The position numbers were made by a program, and so were the translations under genes. From positions 7,300,855 to 7,364,854 of the forward strand of contig NZ_LGQW01000015.1 of assembly GCF_003116035.1 (NCBI RefSeq): a stretch of DNA of 64,000 nucleotides, written 5' to 3'. Positions 20,299-30,028 of the stretch are shown here, piece after piece; position 1 is the stretch's first letter, and every line of letters starts with the position of its first letter. Origin of the DNA: Azospirillum sp. TSH64 (GTDB lineage Bacteria; Pseudomonadota; Alphaproteobacteria; Azospirillales; Azospirillaceae). The notes beneath the pieces were generated by a model. It was given only the letters and a program-made list of their open reading frames with translations, was not told where the DNA came from and did no database searches.

Positions 20299-21497
20299 AC
20301 CCCCAGCATGGAGAAGAGGACGGAGAACACCGCGTCGATGACGATAACCAGGAAGATGCCCTCCACCACCGCCTTGGTGGTCATGATGCCGACACTCTCG
20401 GCACTGCCGGAGACCTTCAACCCTTCGTAGCAGCCGACCATGGCGATCACCAGGGCGAAGACCGGCGCCTTGATCAGGCCGGCGATCACCGTGTTGATGC
20501 CGACGGCGCTGTGAAGCTGGCGGATGAACTGCCCGAAGGTGATGTCCAGCGTGGCATAGGCCATCACCGCCCCGCCGAACAGCCCCATCACGTCGGCGTA
20601 GAAGGCCAGCAGCGGCAGGGTGATCATCAGCGCCAGCGCCCGCGGCACCACCAGCAGCTCCACCGGGTCGAGGCCCATGGTGCCGATGGCGTCGACCTCC
20701 TGGTTCACCTTCATGGTGCCGATCTGCGCGGTGAAGGCGGAGCCGGAGCGGCCGGCGACGATGATCGCCGTCATCAGGATGCCGATCTCGCGCAGGACGG
20801 AGATGCCCAGCAGGTTCACCACATACAGTTCCGCCCCGAAGCGCTTCAGCTGGTCCGCCCCCTGGAAGGCCAGCACCACGCCAATCAGGAAGGACAGCAG
20901 TCCCAGGATCGGCAGGGCATTCAGCCCGGTCTGCTCGATGTGAAACAGGACGGAGGTCAGGCGCAAGCGCGACGGGCGCAGGATCAGCCGGGCGAAGGTG
21001 ACGGTGACGAGGCCGAGGAAGCCGACGAGGTCGAGGATCTCCTTGGCGGCGCTCACCGTCGTCTGGCCGGTACGCACCACCATGTCGAGAACCGGGTGGT
21101 GTTCGCGTTCGATCGGGTGGGGCGGCGCCTTGCCGGCGTCGCGCACGGCGTCGAACAGGGCGGAATGCTCCGGCCGGAGGCCGACCACCGAAACGGCATG
21201 CCCCTCGGCCCCCAGCCGTTCGGCGGAGCGGTTCAGCAGATAGGCGCCGACGGTGTCGAGCGCCTCAACCCGCGCCAGATCGAGCCGCACCGCGGCGCCG
21301 CCCGGCGGCTTGGGCGCACGGTCCAGCGCATCCGACGCGGCTGTGGCCGATTCCAGGGTCCAGCGCCCGGCGGCGGCGATCCGCCACCCTCCGTCAGCCA
21401 AGCCCGGATCGTTCCCGGCTTCGATCCGGGCCCCATCCTTCGCCGCTCCGTCTTTCACCAAAGTCGCTGCCACAGGCTCCGCCGCACGCATCCGCAC
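20295..21497 (-). CDS. mlaE: STAS-MlaE fusion: ABC lipid transporter permease
   Basis: A 400-aa protein with two parts. Residues ~30-125 look like a STAS domain (RIAAAGRWTLESA, RLDLARVEALDTVGAYLL). Residues ~150-400 form a MlaE permease with several membrane helices (GLNALPILGLLSFLIGVVLAFQG, GRSGSAFTAQIGTMKVNQEVDAI, VVPRALALMITLPLL). In E. coli the STAS protein MlaB is separate; here the fusion supplies it. It is first in the permease-ATPase-MCE-lipoprotein operon. The start is uncertain because the first ~25 residues are not typical. Confidence 0.9.
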   Translation of the reverse strand: MRMRAAEPVAATLVKDGAAKDGARIEAGNDPGLADGGWRIAAAGRWTLESATAASDALDRAPKPPGGAAVRLDLARVEALDTVGAYLLNRSAERLGAEGHAVSVVGLRPEHSALFDAVRDAGKAPPHPIEREHHPVLDMVVRTGQTTVSAAKEILDLVGFLGLVTVTFARLILRPSRLRLTSVLFHIEQTGLNALPILGLLSFLIGVVLAFQGADQLKRFGAELYVVNLLGISVLREIGILMTAIIVAGRSGSAFTAQIGTMKVNQEVDAIGTMGLDPVELLVVPRALALMITLPLLAFYADVMGLFGGAVMAYATLDITFGQFIRQLHSAVGINTVIAGLIKAPVFALVIAMVGCYEGLKVSGSAESVGIMTTKAVVEGIFLVIVIDAVFSVLFSMLGV

Positions 21498-21712
21498 ATC
21501 GAACCGGTACGTTTGGCCGGCACGCCTGGAACGTGGCGGAGCATCGCCGGATGGTCAACCCCATCCGGCAAATCCGTCTCATCCGCAGGCAGGGCGACAG
21601 CTTGGTCTGCGTCCAATCGTGGCTTTGCGCCGGGGTGGCCAGCGGCTAGAGTGCCGGGAGGCGGACCGGGCCATGCATGCCGGCTTGCGATTCTTTACGG
21701 ACAAGACCTCCG

Positions 21713-22240
21713 ATGAACTTCCCGATGAACTTCAAAGACCATATCCGCGACATCCCGGATTTCCCGAAGCCCGGCATCCTGTTCTACGACGTCTCGCCGC
21801 TGCTGGCGAACGGCGCCGCCTGGAAGGCCGCCATCGACGCGCTCGCCGAGGCGGTGCGCCCGCACAAGCCGGAGCTGCTGGTCGGAATCGAATCGCGCGG
21901 CTTCCTGGTCGCCGCCCCGCTGGCGCTGACGCTGGGCATCGGGTTCATCATGGTGCGCAAGCACGGCAAGCTGCCGGGCGACAAGATCGCCCATTCCTAC
22001 GACCTCGAATACGGCACCGACACCATCGAGGTGCAGGCCGACGCGGTGAAGCCCGGCCAGCGCGTGGTGGTGCTGGACGATTTGCTGGCGACCGGCGGCA
22101 CCATGGCCGCCGCCATCAGCCTGCTGCGCCAGGTCGGCGCCGACGTCCGCGCCGCCGCCTTCCTGGTGGAACTGACCTTCCTCAATGGCCGCGGCCGGAT
22201 CGACGTGCCCAGCGTCTCGCTGATGGCGTACGATTCCTGA
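21713..22240 (+). CDS. apt: Adenine phosphoribosyltransferase
   Basis: Makes AMP from adenine and PRPP in purine salvage. 175 aa, the normal length. The family N-terminus [19 protein letters not shown] is followed by [27 protein letters not shown], the flexible loop [11 protein letters not shown] and the PRPP-binding motif [14 protein letters not shown]. The ATG at 21713 is used; the next ATG, four codons on at 21725, is equally plausible, while the open frame back to 21677 is not needed. Confidence 0.95.
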   Translation: MNFPMNFKDHIRDIPDFPKPGILFYDVSPLLANGAAWKAAIDALAEAVRPHKPELLVGIESRGFLVAAPLALTLGIGFIMVRKHGKLPGDKIAHSYDLEYGTDTIEVQADAVKPGQRVVVLDDLLATGGTMAAAISLLRQVGADVRAAAFLVELTFLNGRGRIDVPSVSLMAYDS

Positions 22241-22242
22241 GG

Positions 22243-22692
22243 TCAGCGCCGGCTGAGCCAGCCGTCGACGCTGAAGCGCCCGCCGCCCGACGCGACCAGC
22301 GAGAGGAAGCCGCCGATGATGGCGAGGTTCTTCATGAACTGGATCTGCTGCATCTTCGCGGCGTCAGGCGCAGCCTCCCAATAGCGGTGGGCGATCAGCG
22401 TCGCGGCGACGGTGAAGACCGCGACCAGCAGAGCCGCCAGCCGGGTCCAGGCGCCCAGCACGATGGCCAACCCGCCGAACGCCTCCACCAGCGCGCCGAT
22501 GGGGGCGACGATGGTGGCCATCGGCACGCCCTGGCTCTCCATCCCGGCGATGAAGCCGCTGAGCGCCATCAGCTTGCCGAAACCGCTCTGCACGAAGATG
22601 GCGCCCAGCAGCACGCGGGCCGCCAGCAGCAGCGCGTCCTGCCCGGTGGTGGCGGTGCCGTATCCCGCCGGTGTGGTCGCATAGTTCGTCAT
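22243..22692 (-). CDS. DoxX family membrane protein
   Basis: A 149-aa small integral membrane protein with about four helices. Family marks are RVLLGAIFVQSGFGKLM near the N-terminus and PIGALVEAFGGLAIVLGAWTRLAALLVAVF in the centre. DoxX proteins are associated with quinone or redox chemistry, but the role is not settled. The ATG at 22692 has AAAGGGA upstream. Its stop lies 2 nt from the end of the converging apt gene. Confidence 0.88.
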   Translation of the reverse strand: MTNYATTPAGYGTATTGQDALLLAARVLLGAIFVQSGFGKLMALSGFIAGMESQGVPMATIVAPIGALVEAFGGLAIVLGAWTRLAALLVAVFTVAATLIAHRYWEAAPDAAKMQQIQFMKNLAIIGGFLSLVASGGGRFSVDGWLSRR

Positions 22693-22761
22693 CCCGGATA
22701 TCCCTTTCATTCTGTTGGAAGAGGAGACGACGGAAGACGCACGGTTATTCCCCAAAAAAGC

Positions 22762-23787
22762 TCAGGCCGTCTTCCACAGGCTGATGATCATGACGCCGGC
22801 GACGGTCAGGGCGGCACCGGCCAGCTGCAGCCAGCCCATCGGCTCCGCCAGCACTAGAGAACCGAACACCGCGGCGGAGACCGGGCCGATGGCGCCGCTC
22901 AGCGCCACCAGATTGGGGCCGACCCGCCGCAGCGCCTCCGCCGTCATCAGCACCGGCAGCACGGTGCAGACCACCGCCATCACCGCCGACAGCCCATAGA
23001 CCGGCAGCGGCAGGTCCAGCGCCGACAGGGGGCGCAGCACCAGGAATTGCAGGATGCAGCACAGGCAGGCCGCCGTCATCGCATAGGCGGTGAAGCGCAT
23101 GGAACCGATCCGCTGGACCACGCGGCTGCTGCCGACCAGATAGATCGAATAGAGGAAGGCGCCCATGAAGACCAGGGCCGCCCCGGTCATGAAGTCGGGA
23201 TGGCCGGTCCCGATCTCCGACCAGACCACCAATGCCACGCCGGCATAGGAGACCACCAGCGCCACCACCTCGCGCAGGCCGATCCGCTTGCCGAGGAACA
23301 GGGCCGACAGGACAACGACGATGGTCGGGTAGAGGAACAGCAGCAGCCGCCCCATCCCGGCCGTGACATAGCGCAAGCCCAGGAAATCGCAGAAGCTGGC
23401 GGCGTAATAGCCGGTGACGCCCAGCGCCACCGTCAAAGCGAGGTCGCGGCCGGCGATCGGGGCGCGTTCTCCCTTCCTGGCTCCTGCCCACAGCGCCATG
23501 CCCAGGAAGAAGGGCAGCGCGAAGACCATGCGCAGCATGATCAGGGTGACCGGATCGACATTGTAGCGGTAGGCCAGCTTGATGATGACCGGCCGCAGCG
23601 AGAAGGCGACCACCCCGGCCACCGCAAGCCCCAGACCGGCCAGCATCTGGACCGGCGGCAGCAGGCGCTTCCCGGCATCGGGCAGGACTGCTTCGGAAGA
23701 CAGGCTGGGCTGGGACAAGGGGAAAATCCGGGGACTGGAGGGGGGGAGGCCATTCAAGCATCCCCGCCGCCATTTGGCTTCCGTCAA
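22762..23787 (-). CDS. EamA-family (DMT) permease
   Basis: A ten-helix drug/metabolite transporter built of two EamA repeats. Repeat one starts near GLAVAGVVAFSLRPVIIKLAY and includes the YYAASFCDFLGLRYVTAG segment; repeat two runs from ALVFMGAFLYSIYLVGSSRV to the end (AEPMGWLQLAGAALTVAGVMI). The substrate is unknown. The open frame starts with TTG at 23787, and the first ATG at 23646 coincides with the first membrane helix. The true start therefore lies between these and is unresolved. Confidence 0.85.
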   Translation of the reverse strand: MTEAKWRRGCLNGLPPSSPRIFPLSQPSLSSEAVLPDAGKRLLPPVQMLAGLGLAVAGVVAFSLRPVIIKLAYRYNVDPVTLIMLRMVFALPFFLGMALWAGARKGERAPIAGRDLALTVALGVTGYYAASFCDFLGLRYVTAGMGRLLLFLYPTIVVVLSALFLGKRIGLREVVALVVSYAGVALVVWSEIGTGHPDFMTGAALVFMGAFLYSIYLVGSSRVVQRIGSMRFTAYAMTAACLCCILQFLVLRPLSALDLPLPVYGLSAVMAVVCTVLPVLMTAEALRRVGPNLVALSGAIGPVSAAVFGSLVLAEPMGWLQLAGAALTVAGVMIISLWKTA

Positions 23788-23828
23788 GGCCGTGTCGGGC
23801 CATGACCGCCGTCATACCCTGGATTGCG

Positions 23829-24668
23829 TCAGGCGATTGTCCCAGCGGCGACGGCGGTGCCGGACATCGGCTCCAGACCGGTGAAGGCGATGCGCGCCTG
23901 CTGGCCGATGGCGATGGCATGCACGCCGGTCAAAGCACCGGTCGAGATCCACTGCCCGGCCTTCAGCGGACGGCCGAGCCGGACCGCGATGCCGAGCGCC
24001 ACCGCGACCGCGGCGGCGATGCCGCCCGGCAGCTTGGCGCTGCTGCCGACGCCGACGCTCTGCCCGTCGATCAGCACCTCGGCCCTGAGCGCATCGCTGC
24101 CCTCGACGCCACCGACGATCTCCTCGCCGACGATCAGGCCATTGTTGTTGCCGAAAACAGCGGTGGAGGCGGTGGGGCCCAGCGTGTTGACCGGGGCCAG
24201 CGGACCGCCCGCCACCTCGATGGCGGCATGGACGGCGGCGATGAAGGCCGCGGCCTCCGCCGGGCTGTAATCCAGCTTGTCGGCGGGGGCGTCGGCGGCG
24301 ATGCGCACCGCGAACTCCGCCTCCACCGCGCCGAAGCCGCCGGGGATGACCGGGAAGGTCAGGGAGCCGCCGGCGCCCGTCACCACGGTGCCGGCGAAGA
24401 TCGGGCCGATGTAGCGCATGGCGCCCAGAGTCTCCTCCAGGGCCGGCGGCACCCGCGCCACCTTCCAGCCGGCGACCTCGTCGGGCCAGGCGGCGGTGGC
24501 CGTCGCCTGGATGGCGTAGGCGGTGGCGAGGTCGGCCGGCAGCGGGCCGGGGAAATCGGCAAGGCCGGTCGCGCTGCGGCGGGCGTCGACGAAGCGGGCC
24601 GCGGCCTCGGCGATCACCGGGTCGGCCAGGGTCGGGGCGCTCAGCCCGATGGGATGCGTGACGGTCAT
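23829..24668 (-). CDS. Fumarylacetoacetate hydrolase-fold hydratase (2-keto-4-pentenoate hydratase-like)
   Basis: A 279-aa protein of the 2-keto-4-pentenoate hydratase / 4-oxalocrotonate decarboxylase group, which acts on 2-keto acids in aromatic catabolism. Evidence is the family order DLATAYAIQATATA, GWKVARVP, GFGAVEAEFAVRI with the metal-binding Glu pair, an IEVAGGPLAPV segment, and the terminal ISTGALTGVHAIAIGQQARI. No meta-cleavage neighbours are present, so the physiological substrate is uncertain. Confidence 0.84.
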   Translation of the reverse strand: MTVTHPIGLSAPTLADPVIAEAAARFVDARRSATGLADFPGPLPADLATAYAIQATATAAWPDEVAGWKVARVPPALEETLGAMRYIGPIFAGTVVTGAGGSLTFPVIPGGFGAVEAEFAVRIAADAPADKLDYSPAEAAAFIAAVHAAIEVAGGPLAPVNTLGPTASTAVFGNNNGLIVGEEIVGGVEGSDALRAEVLIDGQSVGVGSSAKLPGGIAAAVAVALGIAVRLGRPLKAGQWISTGALTGVHAIAIGQQARIAFTGLEPMSGTAVAAGTIA

Positions 24669-24839
24669 AGAGGATCTCCACTGAGAGGCGCCGCGACTGT
24701 AGCGGTCCCGGACGGTCCGGGAAAGTGCGCTGCACCAGACCGCCGACAGGACCGTCCACAGGGCCGCTTCCCGAAAGGCGGGGTGGACGGACCATCGGGA
24801 TGCGGCGACACTGACCGCGTCCTTGCCGCGGGAGAGGCC

Positions 24840-26171
24840 ATGCGTTCCGACACCGACGCCGCAACCAAGCTTCTGTTTCGCCGGCTTTTCGGCCGGATCG
24901 AATCGCGGCGCGACGAGCTGGTCGCGCTGACCCAGGATCTGATCCGCATCCCGACCGTCAACCCGCCGGGCGACGTCTACACCGACTGCGCCGAGCTGAT
25001 CGGCCGGCGGCTGGCGGCGCGCGGCTTCACTGTGGAGTATGTGCGGGCGGAGGGGGCGGCCGGCGACAGCGACCGCTATCCGCGCACCAACATCGTCGCC
25101 CGCATCGAGGCACCGCGTCCGGGGCCTTGCGTCCATTTCAACGGCCACATCGACGTGGTGCCGGCCGGCCAGGGCTGGACCGTCGATCCCTTCGGCGGGG
25201 TGGTGAAGGACGGCAGGGTCTATGGCCGCGGCGCCTGCGACATGAAGGGCGGCATCGCCGCCTCGATCATCGCGGTGGAGTCGCTGCTGGAGGAAGGGCT
25301 GCTGACGGCCGGCGCCTTGGAGATCTCCGGCACGGTGGACGAGGAGTCGGGCGGCTATGGCGGGGTCGGGCATCTGGCGACGCTCGGCTATTTCTCCCGG
25401 CCCAGGGTCGACCACGTCATCATCCCGGAGCCGCTGAACGTCGACCGGGTCTGCATCGGCCATCGCGGCGTCTGGTGGGCGGAGATCGAGACCAGGGGCC
25501 GCGTCGCCCACGGCTCGATGCCCTTCCTCGGCAACTGCGCGGTGCGCCATATGGGCGCCGTGCTGCACCGGATCGAGACCGAGCTGATCCCGCGCCTCGC
25601 CGCCAAGCGCACCGACATGCCGGTGGTGCCGGAGGGGGCGCGCCAATCGACCATCAACATCAACGCCATCCATGGCGGCCAGCGCGAAGATCATGACGGG
25701 CTGCCCAGCCCGATGGTGCCCGACCGCTGCCGCATGGTGATCGACCGCCGTTACCTGATCGAGGAGGACCCCGATGCGGTGCGCGGCGAGGTCGTCGCCA
25801 TCCTGGAGGATCTGCGGCGCAGCCGCCCCGGCTTCGACTATGAGCTGCGCGAGGTGCTGGCCTTCCTGCCGACGATGACCGACGCCGACGCCCCCGTGGT
25901 GCGGGCGGTGGCCGCCGCCATCGAGACGGTACTGGGCCGCCCGGCGCAGCAGGTGGTGTCCCCCGGCACCTACGACCAGAAGCATGTGGTCCGCGTCGGC
26001 CAGTTGAAGGACTGCATCGCCTACGGCCCCGGCATCCTCGACCTCGCCCACCAGCCCGACGAATGGGTCGGCATCGACGACATGGTGCAGTCGGCGCAGG
26101 TGATGGCGCTGGCGACGCTGGAATTGCTCGGCGGTGGTGCTGCGGAAGCCGGCGGCGGGCTGCGCTTCTGA
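24840..26171 (+). CDS. M20-family metallopeptidase (ArgE/DapE type)
   Basis: A 443-aa zinc-dependent amidase or deacylase. Metal and catalytic motifs are in order: FNGHIDVVPAG (first His), GRGACDMKGG (bridging Asp), GTVDEESGG (general-base Glu and ligand), and the late His in LDLAHQPDEWVGIDD. A dimerisation domain lies in the middle (RGVWWAEIETRGRVAHGSMP). The family includes acetylornithine deacetylase and succinyl-diaminopimelate desuccinylase, and the exact substrate is open. The ATG at 24840 has GGAGAGG immediately upstream. Confidence 0.88.
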   Translation: MRSDTDAATKLLFRRLFGRIESRRDELVALTQDLIRIPTVNPPGDVYTDCAELIGRRLAARGFTVEYVRAEGAAGDSDRYPRTNIVARIEAPRPGPCVHFNGHIDVVPAGQGWTVDPFGGVVKDGRVYGRGACDMKGGIAASIIAVESLLEEGLLTAGALEISGTVDEESGGYGGVGHLATLGYFSRPRVDHVIIPEPLNVDRVCIGHRGVWWAEIETRGRVAHGSMPFLGNCAVRHMGAVLHRIETELIPRLAAKRTDMPVVPEGARQSTININAIHGGQREDHDGLPSPMVPDRCRMVIDRRYLIEEDPDAVRGEVVAILEDLRRSRPGFDYELREVLAFLPTMTDADAPVVRAVAAAIETVLGRPAQQVVSPGTYDQKHVVRVGQLKDCIAYGPGILDLAHQPDEWVGIDDMVQSAQVMALATLELLGGGAAEAGGGLRF

Positions 26172-26238
26172 CGGCTCCGGCTCTGCGGTTGGGACAGCGG
26201 ATGGAACGGCGTGGAACGCTTTCCGGCCGATGTTCCAT

Positions 26239-26961
26239 CTACCGCCGGCCGGCGAAGGCACCGGCGGCGCGGCGGCTGACCGGGCCGGGGTTGAGGTTGG
26301 GGTACTCCTCATACTGGTTGAGCGTATAGGGGAAGACGCCCTTCGGCCCGGCGGCCTCCGGCTGGGCCAGGACGGCGGCGACCATCGCCGGGTTGGGCGG
26401 GCGGCGTTCGCGCAGGGCGCCGGGGATGGCGTCGTCATCCAGTTCGGGGACGATGACGGCGGGCGGGTCTTCAGGCCTGGGGGCCGGCTTCGGGGCAGGT
26501 TTCGGGGCGGACGGCTGATCGGGTTGGGCATCGGAATGGATGGCCTGCCGCTTGGCCGCGGGCAGGTCGAGGCCGGCGAACAGGCCGAGCCGCTCGGCCA
26601 GCCAGCGCACGGTGGCGGGATCGCCGGACGTGACCAGCCGCTCGATCTGCTCGGCCACCAGCACCCGCAGCGAGGACAGCCGCAGCTCGGCCTCGCGGTT
26701 CAGCGCCTGCCGTTCCCACCACACCCTGTGACGGAAATCCTTGGAGCCGTAATAGGCCCGCCACAGCGTGGTGCGGCTGCACCCCATGGCGCGCGAGACC
26801 TGGAGGAAGCTGTTGCCGCGCGCCAGCATGCCGGCGGCCATGATCCACTGTTCCTCATGGAACTGCGAACCGGGAACCAGCGTGCCTTCGGACGGCGTCG
26901 GCGGCTCTTCGGCCCAGCGGGGGAAGTTGTCGGTGGTGAAGCTGCGGCTGTCGAGGGGCAT
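26239..26961 (-). CDS. Helix-turn-helix protein of unknown function
   Basis: A 240-aa protein. Residues ~38-75 form an HTH of the resolvase/terminase-small-subunit type (QWIMAAGMLARGNSFLQVSRAMGCSRTTLWRAY style spacing). A helical segment follows (REAELRLSSLRVLVAEQ, TVRWLAERLGLFAGLDLP), then a Pro/Lys-rich linker (APKPAPKPAPRPED) and a short conserved C-terminus. The arrangement resembles small terminase or IS-associated DNA-binding proteins, but no neighbouring phage genes support that. The ATG at 26961 is chosen over 26988. It adjoins the foreign cassette at 27.2 kb but has host-like base composition. Confidence 0.55.
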   Translation of the reverse strand: MPLDSRSFTTDNFPRWAEEPPTPSEGTLVPGSQFHEEQWIMAAGMLARGNSFLQVSRAMGCSRTTLWRAYYGSKDFRHRVWWERQALNREAELRLSSLRVLVAEQIERLVTSGDPATVRWLAERLGLFAGLDLPAAKRQAIHSDAQPDQPSAPKPAPKPAPRPEDPPAVIVPELDDDAIPGALRERRPPNPAMVAAVLAQPEAAGPKGVFPYTLNQYEEYPNLNPGPVSRRAAGAFAGRR

Positions 26962-27241
26962 GGCGTGGCTCCGCGAATGAGGGGGCATTGCGGAGAGGAT
27001 ATAGGATTTTGATCCTGTTGGGGGGAGGTTTTGGGAAAAGGGAAGTAGACGACTTGGCAGTGGTTAATTCTTCATCAAAGTGAGCCATCGTTTTCGACCG
27101 CGACGCCAAAGGTAGCGACCTCCCAAAGGCTAAAACAGCGGGCAAAAGGCCGTTTCAGCGCAACTGAAATGCTAGGCGGCGTGGACAACACAATCCATAT
27201 AAGGTATATAAGGCGTTAGTGATCCAAGGGCTACGCCGAAA

Positions 27242-28117
27242 ATGAAATTTACCAAAGAAGCTGTATTAGAGAAATGCATAGGCTTCGTTGACGCACAGGT
27301 CTGGCCACTGACGCACCAGCTAAACCCAATTGCATGGCTTTCTAATTTCTCAGAAAATGAAACTGACTACGCGCTGTGTCTGCTCAATTCATTCGTGTAC
27401 TACTCCGAAGCAATGGTTAATAAAATGTTGAGAGCTGCATATCAAGACCTATTGATTGCCGAATTTGGGCACGCCGGAACGCAAGCAACAGCAATACTGA
27501 GCCACTTTGATAAGCGAATGTGTATTACGCATGTGACAGGTGAATTGCCAAATGCAACCGATAGCGGTCATCTATTCGCAAGAAAAGCAAGACAGGTTCT
27601 TGGGGTTCCGGAGTCCAAAATACTATATCCTCAACAGGCAATAGCAAAGCTTGCTTGTCATGATGTTGACTACATTATATTTGTAGACGATTTTTTAGGT
27701 TCCGGAAAGCAATTTTCTAATACATGGACGAGACCTTATAACGTCGGCATGGATTTATCGTTTGAGCTTTTCTCCGAGAGGAGCGGAGCAAAGTTTTACT
27801 ATATACCTCTGGTAGCAACAGAAGACGGCATAGAAAACCTGAATGAACTTTGTCCTCACGTAAAGATTTGCTCAGCCAACGTATTACCAAGCCGCTATAG
27901 TGTATTCGATCAAAACACTATAATTTGGCCAGAATATTTGAAAGATGGCGCATCTAATTTTGTAAAAACAGCTTCTGAACGTGCAGGATACGGTAATGGG
28001 GAGGGTTTTGCCGGTTTCGGCTTTCAAATCGCTTTTTCTCATGGTGTACCTGACGCTACATTGCCTCTCTTCTGGTCAGAAGAGAATGGTTGGAAGCCGC
28101 TAATTCGTCGCTCTTGA
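27242..28117 (+). CDS. Phosphoribosyltransferase-fold protein, first gene of a putative defence cassette
   Basis: A 291-aa cytosolic protein. Residues 144-158 read YIIFVDDFLGSGKQF, matching the type I PRTase PRPP-binding pattern of four hydrophobics, Asp-Asp, then S/T-G-x-T. The usual last Thr is Gln here. The N-terminal half is helical. The C-terminus ends in HGVPDATLPLFW and W-x-PLIRR, which I associate with the uncharacterised PRTase-like conflict proteins (PRTase-CE type) rather than salvage enzymes. Base composition is far more AT-rich than the flanks, with rare codons. The ATG follows AAGG at usable distance. It is 12 nt from the ATPase gene, so it is in one operon. Function is unproven. 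Confidence 0.68.
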   Translation: MKFTKEAVLEKCIGFVDAQVWPLTHQLNPIAWLSNFSENETDYALCLLNSFVYYSEAMVNKMLRAAYQDLLIAEFGHAGTQATAILSHFDKRMCITHVTGELPNATDSGHLFARKARQVLGVPESKILYPQQAIAKLACHDVDYIIFVDDFLGSGKQFSNTWTRPYNVGMDLSFELFSERSGAKFYYIPLVATEDGIENLNELCPHVKICSANVLPSRYSVFDQNTIIWPEYLKDGASNFVKTASERAGYGNGEGFAGFGFQIAFSHGVPDATLPLFWSEENGWKPLIRRS

Positions 28118-28129
28118 ACGGGGAATACC

Positions 28130-30028
28130 ATGCCTGCTGCTTCGATTGCTGAAAAGCTAAGCGACCTTTTTGGTTCGTATAAGGCAGAGTGGCTAAGAGA
28201 AAGTATTTTTGAACTTTTTACGGTCCCAGCATACTTCCCCGAGCTCACAACCGCCAGACCTTGCGTTTTGATTGGTGGGCGCGGCACTGGGAAAACTACA
28301 GTCTTACGTATGCTCTCCTATGAAGGGCAGTTTGCTCTACATAAAGAAAAAATACCTGTATCTGATTGGCGTTACATTGGTATGTATTACAGGGTAAACA
28401 CGAACAGAGTAACTGCGTTTTCGGGTGACAAGTTACCCGAATCAGAATGGCGTCGTCTTTTTGGTCATTACATTAATCTTATTCTATGCGGACTTGGAAC
28501 GAAGATGTTGAAGTGGTATCGTTCCGCAGAGCCGGGAAGAGAAGTCCTTCCAGCAGAGATTTGCCAAGAAATTTGTGAAAGCCTTTGCCTGCCAAATGCA
28601 GATAGCGAAGATGAGCTTGATCGAGTAATTTCCAAGGCAAAATCTTCTTTTGAAGCTTATTTAAACAACATTGGTCAATGTGAGGCGCCACGACTATCAA
28701 TGCAAGGCGCCCCAGTAGATCTTCTATTTGAAAGCCTGGGAAAGCTTAGTTGCTTTAAAAATAAACTTTTCTTTTTTTTAATGGACGAGTACGAGAATTT
28801 TCTGGACGATCAACAGCGTACAGTTAACACACTTATTAAGCATGCGGGGGCACATTACACGTTCAAAATTGGAGTTAGGGAGCTCGGTTGGAGAATCCGG
28901 ATAACTCATAATCAGAACGAAGTGCTCAATAGCCCAGCTGATTATGTTCGAGTGGCGATCTCGGAACGACTGGACGACGATATGTTCGGGAGGTTTGCGC
29001 AGGAGGTATGCAACGCGCGAATAAGGATGTTGAAGGCTGATTTCCCGGAGATGCTCGGAGACGTATTCAATCTTCTGCCAGGAATGAGTGATGAAGAGGA
29101 AGCGCGACTTCTTGGCGTCAAGAGCATGGTCGCTGATCTTCGAGATCAGATAAAAAATCTTTCGACCGAACGACGAAAAAACCTCGAGGATCTAGATGAT
29201 CTGAGACTATATTTCTGTGCCTATTGGGCACGCGGACAAAACCGCTCTATCTCGATGATTTTGAATGAAATGGCAGAAAATCCTGGTGCATGGGAGAGGC
29301 GTTTCCAAGAATACAAATATGCCAGCCTTTTTACTATACGGCCAAGAACAACAGGAATAACTAAATATTATTGTGGTTGGCCGGTTTTTGTTTCATTAAG
29401 TGGGAAAAATATTCGATATCTTCTCGAATTAATTGATCACAGCCTTCTCCTGCATTTGCGTGACGGCAGAGCTATCAGCGAGCCGGTGTCGTTTAAAAAC
29501 CAAACGGTTGCTGCTCAGAACGTAGGACGGAAGAACCTCTCTGAACTTGAGGGGTTGTCTACCCATGGAGGGCAGCTAACAAAGTTACTGCTGGGACTCG
29601 GCCGCGTATTTGGAGTAATGGCTGCGGATAGCGCGGGGCATGCGCCTGAGGTAAATCAATTTAAGCTCGGACGGCGAATCTGGGCGGGGGAGGCATACGG
29701 AAACGAAGTTGAGCTAAAAAGAATTGATGATCTTTTAGCATCAGCGGTTATGCATTTAGCCTGCCAATCATTTCCTGGAACTAAACGGAAGGATGTTGGT
29801 GATACGCGTGAAAAAGCATACCAATTGCACCCTATCTTTTCACCATACTTTGTTTATAGCCACAAAAAAGGGCGTGATATTGTTTTGGAAGTCGGCGACA
29901 TAGCTGGTCTCATAGACGCCCCTAAAAGCACAATCAGAAGAATTTTAGGAAAAAATAATCGAGCCGACCAGAGAGATATCCCAGAGCAACTTCGTTTGTT
30001 CGGAGGATATTACGATGGACAGCTTTAA
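28130..30028 (+). CDS. Large P-loop ATPase (ORC/CDC6-like AAA+), second gene of the cassette
   Basis: A 632-aa ATPase. Walker A is VLIGGRGTGKTTVLRML (residues 47-63) and Walker B is KLFFFLMDEYENFL (212-225). A sensor-like stretch follows at FKIGVRELGWRIRITHN. The C-terminal third (LHPIFSPYFVYSHKKGRD, then SKSTIRR-like APKSTIRRIL) could be a winged-helix or effector-binding region. The domain order recalls ORC-CDC6-like ATPases recruited to prokaryotic conflict systems. GGGGAA precedes the ATG by 5 nt. It overlaps the third gene by 14 nt, so stoichiometric co-translation is likely. It is AT-rich throughout. Confidence 0.7.
   Translation: MPAASIAEKLSDLFGSYKAEWLRESIFELFTVPAYFPELTTARPCVLIGGRGTGKTTVLRMLSYEGQFALHKEKIPVSDWRYIGMYYRVNTNRVTAFSGDKLPESEWRRLFGHYINLILCGLGTKMLKWYRSAEPGREVLPAEICQEICESLCLPNADSEDELDRVISKAKSSFEAYLNNIGQCEAPRLSMQGAPVDLLFESLGKLSCFKNKLFFFLMDEYENFLDDQQRTVNTLIKHAGAHYTFKIGVRELGWRIRITHNQNEVLNSPADYVRVAISERLDDDMFGRFAQEVCNARIRMLKADFPEMLGDVFNLLPGMSDEEEARLLGVKSMVADLRDQIKNLSTERRKNLEDLDDLRLYFCAYWARGQNRSISMILNEMAENPGAWERRFQEYKYASLFTIRPRTTGITKYYCGWPVFVSLSGKNIRYLLELIDHSLLLHLRDGRAISEPVSFKNQTVAAQNVGRKNLSELEGLSTHGGQLTKLLLGLGRVFGVMAADSAGHAPEVNQFKLGRRIWAGEAYGNEVELKRIDDLLASAVMHLACQSFPGTKRKDVGDTREKAYQLHPIFSPYFVYSHKKGRDIVLEVGDIAGLIDAPKSTIRRILGKNNRADQRDIPEQLRLFGGYYDGQL

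Noticed and set aside
27242-28117. First cassette gene as an ordinary purine or pyrimidine salvage enzyme
   Set aside because: The PRPP-like loop is embedded in a body unlike Apt, Hpt, Upp or PyrE, and the gene is in an operon with a large ATPase and a sensor-like protein.
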